A stretch of 17,395 bases of DNA from the NCBI GenBank assembly GCA_937926185.1, contig CALEYM010000873.1:1-17395 (forward strand). Reading direction: 5' to 3'. Both the position numbers and the translations under genes were made by a program. The notes below the pieces were generated by a model. It worked only from the letters and a program-made list of their open reading frames with translations, was not told the DNA's origin and did not search any database. Positions 7,671 to 13,933 of the stretch are shown here, one piece after another. The stretch comes from an uncultured Bacteroidota bacterium. Its GTDB lineage: Bacteria; Bacteroidota; Bacteroidia; Chitinophagales; Saprospiraceae. Positions within the stretch are counted from its first letter, which is position 1, and each line of letters opens with the position of its first letter.

Positions 7671-7698
7671 CGATCATTATTAATACTACTTTGGTATC

Positions 7699-7706
7699 TA
7701 CCTTTG
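7699..7706 (+). promoter_or_regulatory. Candidate -7 element of the polX gene
   Basis: TACCTTTG matches TAnnTTTG exactly. No TTTG is seen at 17-23 nt upstream. If used, transcription starts near 7712 and the ATCCG repeat with its hairpin forms the leader before the ATG at 7764. The same nine bases, TACCTTTGC, also occur before the gene at 4008. Confidence 0.4.
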
Positions 7707-7709
7707 CAC

Positions 7710-7760
7710 GCAATCCGTCCCGACGCCTCGGGACAATCCGCAATCCGCAATCCGCAATCC
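7710..7760. repeat. ATCCGCA repeat with hairpin in the polX leader
   Basis: One AATCCG unit is followed by a perfect hairpin (GTCCCGA at 7717-7723, loop CGCC, TCGGGAC at 7728-7734). Three further AATCCGC units and a final AATCC follow. It is the same family as the block at 3855-3990, with a shorter core, and it lies immediately before the polX ATG. Confidence 0.88.
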
Positions 7761-7763
7761 ACT

Positions 7764-9407
7764 ATGTCCAACAAAGAAATCGCCTACGCTTTCGACGAAC
7801 TCGCCAACCTCATGGAACTCCATGAAGAGGACGAGTTTCGTATCCGTTCCTACCGCAACGCTTACCTGACCCTGCGCAAACTGGACCAACCGCTGGCCGG
7901 TATGAGCGATGCGGAGATCAAGGGCATCAAAGGCGTGGGACCGGCCATTGCCGGCAAAATCCGCGAACTGGTAGACGGCAGCAAAATGGCAACGCTCGAA
8001 AAATACCGCGCCCAGACGCCGCCCGGCGTCGCGGAGATGCTGGAGGTGAACGGCTTCGGCCCCAAAAAAGTGCGGGTGGTGTGGCAGGAAATGGGTATCG
8101 AAAGCATCGGCGAACTCTGGTATGCCTGCAACGAAAACCGCCTGGTGGAATACAAGGGTTTCGGGTTGAAAACCCAGGAAGACCTGAAACAAAAACTGGA
8201 ATATTACCTGCGCAGCAAGGATAAACTGCACCTGGATGCGGCCGAGGAAGTGGCCGACTTCGTGGGCGCCAGGCTTACGGGCGCCCTGCGCGGCGCATTC
8301 GTGAGTCCCGTAGGCGAGGTGCGACGGCGCTGCCCGGTGGTAGAAAGCCTGGAAATGCTGGTGGGCTTCAACGGCGAACTGGATCCGGCTTTCGACGGAC
8401 AAGCATTGCGCCTCGAAAAAGAAGAAAACAGTATGTATCACATCCGGCTGGAAGACAATACGCCGGTGCTCATTCACCGTTGCTTAGCCGAGGAATTCGG
8501 CTCCAAACTTTTCAAACTCACCGGCAGCCGGGCCTTCCTCGACGCCTTCGTAAAAGCGGCTCCTGACCTGCAATTCAAAGGCCTTCGTATCGAACAGGAA
8601 GTTTTTGAAAAAGCGGGGCTGCCCTGGATTGCCCCGGAGTTGCGCGAAGCGGAACATCCCGCGATTATCGAACAAGCCAAACAGGACAAATTGCCTGCCC
8701 TGCTCACAGAGGAAGATATCCGCGGCGTGCTGCACGTACACACCACCTGGAGCGACGGCCTGCATACACTGCGCGAGATGTGCGATTACGCGCGCAACCT
8801 GGGCTACGCCTATATCGGTATCACCGACCACAGCCAGTCGGCCTTTTACGCCAACGGCCTTAAAACTGAGCGCGTGCTGGCGCAAATGGACGAAATCGAC
8901 GCCCTGAACGCCGAAATGGCGCCCTTCCGCATATACAAAGGTATCGAAAGCGATATCCTCAACGACGGTTCCCTGGACTACGACGATGCCCTGCTGGAAA
9001 AATTCGACTTCGTGATTGCCTCGGTACACAGCAACCTGAAAATGAACCGGGAAAAAGCCACCCAACGTATCGTACGGGCCATTGAAAACCCATACACCAC
9101 TATCCTGGGTCACCCCACCGGCCGCCTGCTGCTGAGCCGCGAGGGGTACCCGCTCGACTGGGACGCCGTGTTTGAGGCCTGCGCCCGGCATAAGGTTGCT
9201 ATCGAATTGAATGCTAATCCTTACCGGCTGGATATTGATTGGGCCCTGATCCCGCAAGCCGTAAGCCAGGGCATCAAAATCAGTATCAACCCTGATGCGC
9301 ACAGCAAGCAGGGGATACAGGATATCAGGTATGGAATAATGGTAGCCAGAAAAGGGGGATTAGAAGCGAAAACGTGTTTTAACGCGGCAGAAGGGCTGAT
9401 TTGTTGA
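7764..9407 (+). CDS. polX: PolX-type DNA polymerase/PHP exonuclease with degenerate polymerase site
   Basis: This is a 547-residue cytosolic DNA repair protein. The 8-kDa/HhH region spans 1-150, with helix-hairpin-helix segments at 54-70 (GIKGVGPAIAGKIREL) and 97-112 (GFGPKKVRVVWQEMGI). A shortened PolX palm/thumb spans about 160-300, with LTGSRAFLDAF (252-262) and WIAPELRE (288-295). The PHP domain spans 320-547. Its metal ligands are all present: HVHTTWSDG (324-332), TDHS (354-357), KGIESDIL (392-399), ASVHSN (419-424), ILGHPTGR (447-454) and NPDAHS (509-514). The palm motif that is normally GDIDIL reads ESLEML (194-199), so the polymerase Asp pair is missing. A 3'-5' nuclease or AP-type activity is therefore likelier than synthesis. 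The last residues and the stop lie in the TTGATTTG repeat. The ATG at 7764 is chosen because the upstream extension is repeat-derived. Confidence 0.88.
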   Translation: MSNKEIAYAFDELANLMELHEEDEFRIRSYRNAYLTLRKLDQPLAGMSDAEIKGIKGVGPAIAGKIRELVDGSKMATLEKYRAQTPPGVAEMLEVNGFGPKKVRVVWQEMGIESIGELWYACNENRLVEYKGFGLKTQEDLKQKLEYYLRSKDKLHLDAAEEVADFVGARLTGALRGAFVSPVGEVRRRCPVVESLEMLVGFNGELDPAFDGQALRLEKEENSMYHIRLEDNTPVLIHRCLAEEFGSKLFKLTGSRAFLDAFVKAAPDLQFKGLRIEQEVFEKAGLPWIAPELREAEHPAIIEQAKQDKLPALLTEEDIRGVLHVHTTWSDGLHTLREMCDYARNLGYAYIGITDHSQSAFYANGLKTERVLAQMDEIDALNAEMAPFRIYKGIESDILNDGSLDYDDALLEKFDFVIASVHSNLKMNREKATQRIVRAIENPYTTILGHPTGRLLLSREGYPLDWDAVFEACARHKVAIELNANPYRLDIDWALIPQAVSQGIKISINPDAHSKQGIQDIRYGIMVARKGGLEAKTCFNAAEGLIC

Positions 9408-9491
9408 TTTGTTGATTTGTTGATGCGTTGATTTGAGGGCCCCTGATCTTGTCCCCTCAAATCAACACATCAACACATCAACACATCAACA
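9397..9491. repeat. Inverted TTGATTTG/ACATCAAC repeat at the polX 3' end
   Basis: The left arm (about 9400-9440) consists of 8-bp TTGATTTG units. The right arm (about 9453-9491) is its inverse, made of ACATCAAC units. The inner ends CAAATCAACGC-like and GAGGG/CCCCTC pair closely around a loop of about 13 nt. The pair could form a stem of about 38 bp in the transcript. The left arm contains the polX stop codon TGA (9405-9407). Confidence 0.88.
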
Positions 9492-9530
9492 AAAAACAAA
9501 ACTGCCCATCGACGTCGGACGAGCAGTTTT
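9491..9530 (-). terminator. Intrinsic terminator-like hairpin, minus strand
   Basis: AAAACTGC (9498-9505) pairs with GCAGTTTT (9523-9530), with a CGACGTCG palindrome in between. Read on the minus strand, the stem is followed by TTTTGTTTTTTG, a good T-rich tail. It lies about 95 bp past the stop of the LuxR-type gene, or at the end of a possible small RNA starting near 9565. Confidence 0.6.
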
Positions 9531-9593
9531 GCGAGGAGGAAAACGAATTAAAGCGTGTTTAGTACCGGGGCAAAGGTAAGGCAACCTGCAATA

Positions 9594-9617
9594 ATTTTGA
9601 AACCCCCACTTGGGGGT
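9594..9617 (-). terminator. Hairpin just after the LuxR-type gene
   Basis: On the minus strand, ACCCCC, loop AAGT and GGGGGT form a compact stem (9602-9617). It is followed by TTCAAAATTATT and lies 7 bp past the stop at 9624. The tail is T-rich but interrupted, so termination may be partial. Confidence 0.5.
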
Positions 9618-9623
9618 GCCGGT

Positions 9624-10448
9624 TTAACGGGGGTGAATAAAGCCTTTCTCCAAACAATATTCGGCGAATTCGCGGGCATTGCGAAAATCGTACACAAACA
9701 GGCTTTTGGCCTTTTTCAGCAGGTTGGAGTTGTATTCGTGCAAGGTATGGCGCGACCAGGATTTAGATTCCTGAATTTCTTCCGCGGTCTTCCCAGAACC
9801 ATACAACGAAAGCAGGTCAAGTTCCGCATTGGTGAATTCATCAATCAGCGACAGGGAAATCTGACCGATAAGATTGCGCTGCAGCTCCGTTTCGGTAATA
9901 TTTTTTAAAATGATACTCGCTTCAAAGGGACGTAAATTCCGGGGCGACCATTTACTCTCGCGATAAAAGGTCTGTAAATTGGAAACGATCTTGCCGCCGG
10001 CGTCCAATTGCGCAACCGTCGAATACATGGCAAACCAATAATATTCGCCGTCCTTCGCTTGCAAGGGCACAGATTGCCGGTATCCCATTTCCAGGGGTTC
10101 AATTTTTATGTTTTGTTTATAAACCAACTCGTAAGCGGCTGAACGCCAGCGTAAAAATGGCAAAAGATAATCCGGATGGATCAAAAGATACTGATCTTTT
10201 AACGTCTCCAATTTACGACCGAAAAACGTTTCATCGCCTTCACTGGCCGGAACAGACAGATCCTTATACCGGATCAGTATCCAAAACGCCATGCCGGGAT
10301 ACAGGTTGTGGTAATTGCGCAGCCGGGAAAGCATGTCCGACAAACCGTCGGCATCCAGGTTTACCGGCTCGCCAATTGCCGCCCGATATGCAGCAGAGGG
10401 TTGCACGACGTGGGATTCATATAGTTCATCAAATGGTTGTTTTTGCAT
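9624..10448 (-). CDS. PAS-like sensor with LuxR-type HTH, transcriptional regulator
   Basis: This is a 274-residue probable transcription factor. Residues 30-170 show an alternating pattern that may be a PAS-like sensor: YPGMAFWILIRYKDL near 50-64, LLIHPDYLLPFLRW near 88-101, VPLQAKDGEYYWFAMYSTV near 127-145. Residues 204-252 (FTNAELDLLSLYGSGKTAEE, then IQESKSWSRHTLHEYNSNLL) follow the LuxR/GerE HTH pattern, and a short helical tail follows. The ligand and targets are unknown. The HTH is recognisable but divergent; the PAS assignment is weaker. It is divergent from the tetR gene across a 114-bp gap that contains the TetR operator. Binding there might affect both genes, though no clear minus-strand promoter is seen in the gap. 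Confidence 0.7.
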   Translation of the reverse strand: MQKQPFDELYESHVVQPSAAYRAAIGEPVNLDADGLSDMLSRLRNYHNLYPGMAFWILIRYKDLSVPASEGDETFFGRKLETLKDQYLLIHPDYLLPFLRWRSAAYELVYKQNIKIEPLEMGYRQSVPLQAKDGEYYWFAMYSTVAQLDAGGKIVSNLQTFYRESKWSPRNLRPFEASIILKNITETELQRNLIGQISLSLIDEFTNAELDLLSLYGSGKTAEEIQESKSWSRHTLHEYNSNLLKKAKSLFVYDFRNAREFAEYCLEKGFIHPR

Positions 10449-10494
10449 CAGGTATTTTTAATCGCCTACAATGTAAATTAATTTATCCAAACGC

Positions 10495-10524
10495 TTGACA
10501 AATGAACAGTGTTCATTATATTTG
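10495..10524 (+). promoter_or_regulatory. Promoter of the tetR-type gene
   Basis: TTG (10495-10497), a 19-nt spacer and TATATTTG (10517-10524) match both elements of the Bacteroidota consensus. The start site would be near 10530, about 33 nt before the ATG at 10563. The operator palindrome lies within the spacer. Confidence 0.75.
10501..10517. promoter_or_regulatory. TetR operator candidate, 17-bp palindrome
   Basis: AATGAACAGTGTTCATT is a perfect inverted repeat with 8-bp arms and one central base, placed between the -33 and -7 elements. A second pair, AAACGCT (10489-10495) and AGCGTTT (10526-10532), is nested around almost the same centre. The position blocks RNA polymerase, as expected for an autorepressing TetR protein. 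Confidence 0.72.
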
Positions 10525-10562
10525 CAGCGTTTAACGAAAGATTTGGCTTCGACCAGTAAAAA

Positions 10563-11174
10563 ATGGGAATCATTCAACGTAAAGAACGGGAAAAAGAAGA
10601 AATGCGCCGGCTCATCCTCGACGCAGCTTTGCGCTTATTTCGCGAACGCGGCTACGACGGCGTGAGCATCCGCAACATAGCCGAGGCCATCGAATACAGT
10701 CCCGGTACCATATACCTTTATTATAAAGACAAAAGCGAGATATTCTTCGCCCTGCAATACGAGGCTGCCGCCGTCAAACGGGATCACCTGTTGCCCGTGG
10801 CAGACATTGCAGACCCCTGGGAACGGCTCGTGGAGTTCGGACGCCGGTACGTGGATTTCGGCATGAAACACCCCGACCTGTACGACCTCCTGTTTATCAC
10901 CCGGGCGCCTATGGAATACATTGAAAATCAGGAGTGTTGGAAACTCGGCATGGCCACGCACGCTTTCTTTCAGGAGACTGTTCAGGCCTGCGTGGATCAG
11001 CGTTACTTCAAAAGCACCGATACCGAAACCATTGCCTATACTTTATGGTGCCATGCGCACGGACTGGTGTCGCTGTTCGTCAGGGAGCGCATGCGCATGT
11101 ATCCCGAGGAGCAACGGCAGGAACTGGCGGAAAAATCTTTTGCCATGATCGTAAAAATGGCCGAAAGCCTGTAA
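10563..11174 (+). CDS. TetR/AcrR-family repressor of the efflux operon
   Basis: This is a 203-residue dimeric DNA-binding repressor. The N-terminal HTH spans about 14-58 (EMRRLILDAALRLFRERG, then SIRNIAEAIEYSPGTIYLYY), with the recognition helix around SPGTIYLYYKDK. The C-terminal part is an all-helical ligand and dimer domain; LYDLLFITRAP and the following region are of the WHG/TetR_C_33 kind. Bacteroidota often place such a gene directly before a TolC-MFP-RND set, as here. Its promoter spacer holds a palindromic operator, suggesting autorepression that is relieved by a pump substrate. A strong terminator follows, so the pump genes need their own promoter or read-through. Confidence 0.9.
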   Translation: MGIIQRKEREKEEMRRLILDAALRLFRERGYDGVSIRNIAEAIEYSPGTIYLYYKDKSEIFFALQYEAAAVKRDHLLPVADIADPWERLVEFGRRYVDFGMKHPDLYDLLFITRAPMEYIENQECWKLGMATHAFFQETVQACVDQRYFKSTDTETIAYTLWCHAHGLVSLFVRERMRMYPEEQRQELAEKSFAMIVKMAESL

Positions 11175-11262
11175 CCTTTTCTGTTTATACCCGCGTCTTT
11201 TCGTTTCAGAAAAACAACGACTCACCTCCTCAAACCGACCATTCACAGGTTTAATCTTTCAC

Positions 11263-11286
11263 CGCGCGGCTACCGCGCGTTTTTTT
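11263..11286 (+). terminator. Intrinsic terminator between tetR and the tolC-like gene
   Basis: CGCGCGG (11263-11269) pairs with CCGCGCG (11273-11279) around a 3-nt loop, followed by seven T residues. It should end most tetR transcripts. Only 47 bp remain before the next ATG for a separate promoter. Confidence 0.85.
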
Positions 11287-11298
11287 GCACCCGAAACT

Positions 11299-11314
11299 AA
11301 ACGCTGTTCAGTTT
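11299..11314. promoter_or_regulatory. Possible second TetR site before the tolC-like gene
   Basis: AAACGCTGTTCAGTTT joins the outer arm of the tetR operator (AAACGCT) to the half-site GTTCA found in its core. It is not a full palindrome, with only about 5-bp TAAAC/GTTTA arms. It lies 20 bp before the ATG at 11334. No clean TAnnTTTG is seen here. Confidence 0.4.
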
Positions 11315-11333
11315 ATAAAAACTGTTTTTTACA

Positions 11334-12695
11334 ATGAAAACGATACCTGTCTGTCTGATCCCTTTCCTGCTGTTATTGATGGGGTCAGGTTCATTTGCCC
11401 AAACCTCACCTGTGCTCGACGAGTATATCCGGCAGGGATTTTCCAACAACCTGGCTTTGCAGCAGCAAAACCTTGACCTGCAAAGGAGTATGGAAGCCGT
11501 GCGGCAGGCGCGCAGCCTCTTCTACCCTACCCTGCAATTCAACGCTTCCTATACCATGGCTGCCGGTGGCCGTAAAATTGATTTTCCCATTGGCGACCTG
11601 CTCAATCCAGTGCACAACACCCTGAATGATATTACCCAGACCAACCAGTTTCCCATGCTGGAAAACCAGCAGATACAGTTTTTACCCAACAACTTTCAGG
11701 AAACGTACCTGAAGGTATCCTACCCTCTGTTCAACTCCGACCTGCGCTACAACCGGCAGATTCAGGAACAAATGGTAGTAGGAAAAACCGCCCAAAAAAC
11801 CGCTTACGAACACGAGTTGCGCTACCGCATCACCGAGGCGTACCTGCAATACCTGCAAACCCTGGAGGCGGAAAAGATTTGGCTGCATTCCAAAGAAGTA
11901 CTCGCCGAACTGCGCCGCTTCAACGAATCGCTGGTCAATAACAACGTGGCCACGCGCGACGTAGTGGCTACGGCCGATTACGAACTGAGCAAGGCCGATC
12001 AGGAAATCATCCGGTTCCGCGCCGGCCAGAACACCGCCCGCGCCTACTTCAACTTCCTGATCAACCGCGACCTGCAGGCCGATGTAACGGTAGACACCAG
12101 CCTGCTCCGGCAATCGGTGCAGGCTTACCAGCGCGATCAACTGATCGCCGACGCTCTCGACAAGCGCCAGGAACTGTCGGCCCTGCGCGCCGGGCAGTCC
12201 GCCGCCGAATTGGCCCTAAAACTCAACGAAGCCAACCGGATCTTGCCCGACGCCTATATCGGCGCCCAGGCCGGTTTCCAGGGTTTCGGATACAAATTTA
12301 ACGGCGATCAGTCCTACGTGCTGGCCCAGGTAGGCCTCAGTTACGATATTTTCAACGGCGGGCAAACCAAAAGCAAAATCCAGCAAGCCCGGATCGACAG
12401 CGAAAAAGCGCGCGCCCAATACCACGAAGCGCAACAGCAAATCGCCCTGCAAACCACCCAGGCCTGGAACAACTTCGAAGCCGCCCGCAATGCCTGGGCC
12501 ACCAGTCAACTGGGCCAGCGCGCCGCCGAAGAAACGTTCCGGATCGTCAACAATAAATACCGCGCTGGCCAGACCCTGCTCATTGAATTTCTGGAAGCCC
12601 AGAACCGGGTCACTTCCGCGCGCTTGCAGGTGTTGCTGGCCTGGACGGATGTGCTGATCCGGGAAGCGGAACTGCGCAAAGCGGCAGGATTGTAA
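11334..12695 (+). CDS. TolC-family outer membrane efflux channel
   Basis: This is a 453-residue outer membrane factor forming the exit duct of the pump. Residues 1-22 are a Sec signal peptide ending SFAQ. Two outer-membrane efflux repeats follow, about 25-220 and 235-450. They are rich in long amphipathic helices, for example RSMEAVRQARSLFYPTLQF near the start and RAAEETFRIVNNKYRAGQTL near the end. The motif LLIEFLEAQNRVTSARLQVL is typical of the C-terminal repeat. It is the first gene of the channel-adaptor-permease operon. A gap of 75 bp with a hairpin separates it from the adaptor gene. Confidence 0.93.
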   Translation: MKTIPVCLIPFLLLLMGSGSFAQTSPVLDEYIRQGFSNNLALQQQNLDLQRSMEAVRQARSLFYPTLQFNASYTMAAGGRKIDFPIGDLLNPVHNTLNDITQTNQFPMLENQQIQFLPNNFQETYLKVSYPLFNSDLRYNRQIQEQMVVGKTAQKTAYEHELRYRITEAYLQYLQTLEAEKIWLHSKEVLAELRRFNESLVNNNVATRDVVATADYELSKADQEIIRFRAGQNTARAYFNFLINRDLQADVTVDTSLLRQSVQAYQRDQLIADALDKRQELSALRAGQSAAELALKLNEANRILPDAYIGAQAGFQGFGYKFNGDQSYVLAQVGLSYDIFNGGQTKSKIQQARIDSEKARAQYHEAQQQIALQTTQAWNNFEAARNAWATSQLGQRAAEETFRIVNNKYRAGQTLLIEFLEAQNRVTSARLQVLLAWTDVLIREAELRKAAGL

Positions 12696-12714
12696 CGCCA
12701 ACTGGCAGTTGGCG
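12696..12714 (+). other. Hairpin between the channel and adaptor genes
   Basis: CGCCAACT, loop GGC and AGTTGGCG form an 8-bp perfect stem directly after the tolC-like stop codon. No T-run follows, so it is unlikely to terminate transcription. It might stabilise the upstream message or adjust the ratio of channel to adaptor. Confidence 0.6.
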
Positions 12715-12770
12715 TGTAAAAGAATTTCACTCCCCACACCTATTCACAACAATCAGCAACTCAACCAATC

Positions 12771-13895
12771 ATGAATAAGATAAAATCCTTTCTCCTCTCC
12801 CCGGTAACCCTCGTTGCCTTTGCCCTTACCGGCCTGTTTTACCTGCTCGGCGGCTGTGGCAACCAGGAAGCCAAGGTCGATCCTTCTACCACCGGCCAGG
12901 CGCCCGCCGACGAACGTATCCCGGTGCTGACCGCGCCGGTACAAACCAAAAGTATCGACCTGCCCGTGCACGCCAGCGGCATACTCACTTCCTCGGGCGA
13001 GCAACGACTGTCGTTCAAGATCGGTGGCGTGATCCGGAAAATTTATGCAGACGAGGGCGACATGGTGCGCCCCGGCCAATTGCTGGCGGTGCTGGATAAA
13101 ACCGAAATCGACGCCCAGGTGAGTCAGGCCAACCAGGCCCTCCTCAAAGCCGAACGCGACCTGTCCCGCGTGGAAGGCCTGTACCGCGACAGCAGCGCCA
13201 CGCTCGAACTCCTGCAAAATGCCACGACGGGCCGCGACGTGGCCAAAGAAACGGCGCGCATCGCACAATTCAACCAGCAATACGCCGAGATCCGCGCCAA
13301 CCGCGGCGGCAAAATCATCAAAAAACTGATGAACGAAGGCGAGATCACCGGACCCGGTACGCCCGTGTTCGTACTCTTCGAAACCGGCAACGACGATTGG
13401 GTGGTGAAAGTAAACGTCAGCGACCGCGACTGGGCCCGGCTGAACACCGGCATGAACGCCAAAGTAACGATGGATGCCTACCCCAATACCAATTTTACCG
13501 GCAAAGTCAGCGACCTGGCCCCGGCCGCCGACCCGGCCAGCGGGCTGTACCCGGTGGAAATCCGGGTGACGCCACAGGGCAAACGTTTTGCGCCGGGCCT
13601 GTTCGCCCAGGTGGATATTACGCCGAAACAGGCGCGCAATTATGCCGCGGTGCCGGTGGAAGCCATCATCGAGGGCGACGGCCGTGAAGCGTTTGTTTTC
13701 GCGCTGCAAGCCGACGGCGAAAGCGTGCGCAAGACGCCGGTACAGGTCGCCTTCCTGGAACAAAATCTGGCCGTCCTCACCAATTCACTGGATGGGGTAA
13801 CAGAGGTCGTTACTTCCGGGGCGCCTTACCTGACTGAAAAGAAAAAGGTGAAAAAAATGCCGGAACCCGGCCTGACTCAATCCAAACAACAGTAA
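12771..13895 (+). CDS. RND efflux periplasmic adaptor, probable lipoprotein
   Basis: This is a 374-residue membrane fusion protein that joins the inner-membrane pump to the TolC-type channel. LLGGC (25-29) is a plausible lipobox, so Cys29 is probably acylated. GVIRKIYADEGDMVRPGQLLAVLDK (about 85-109) is the first half of the lipoyl-like domain. A short helical hairpin follows (about 110-180; NQALLKAERDLSRVEGLY onwards). The second lipoyl half includes GGKIIKKLMNEGEITGPGTPVFVL. The beta-barrel region includes GMNAKVTMDAYPNTNFTGKV, and the C-terminus is membrane proximal. It is transcribed with the genes on both sides; four 7-bp repeats fill the gap to the permease. Confidence 0.93.
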   Translation: MNKIKSFLLSPVTLVAFALTGLFYLLGGCGNQEAKVDPSTTGQAPADERIPVLTAPVQTKSIDLPVHASGILTSSGEQRLSFKIGGVIRKIYADEGDMVRPGQLLAVLDKTEIDAQVSQANQALLKAERDLSRVEGLYRDSSATLELLQNATTGRDVAKETARIAQFNQQYAEIRANRGGKIIKKLMNEGEITGPGTPVFVLFETGNDDWVVKVNVSDRDWARLNTGMNAKVTMDAYPNTNFTGKVSDLAPAADPASGLYPVEIRVTPQGKRFAPGLFAQVDITPKQARNYAAVPVEAIIEGDGREAFVFALQADGESVRKTPVQVAFLEQNLAVLTNSLDGVTEVVTSGAPYLTEKKKVKKMPEPGLTQSKQQ

Positions 13896-13899
13896 CCTC

Positions 13900-13927
13900 A
13901 CCGTCCACCGTCTACCGTCCACCGTCC
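13900..13927. repeat. Four tandem ACCGTCC units before the RND gene
   Basis: ACCGTC(C/T) occurs four times with an exact 7-bp period in the 38-bp gap between the adaptor stop and the permease ATG. The gap thus has no Shine-Dalgarno-like sequence; the permease may rely on a weakly structured leader or on coupling. Confidence 0.85.
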
Positions 13928-13933
13928 CAAACT

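Noticed and set aside
7704..7763. TTG start for polX at 7704
   Set aside because: The TTG is part of the likely -7 element and the added residues are repeat-derived. The ATG at 7764 fits the family.
12753..13763. Long minus-strand open frame (336 codons) opposite the adaptor gene
   Set aside because: It is antisense to a clear MFP adaptor, has no recognisable domain, and its His/Gly/Phe-rich content is typical of a frame opposite a GC-rich gene.
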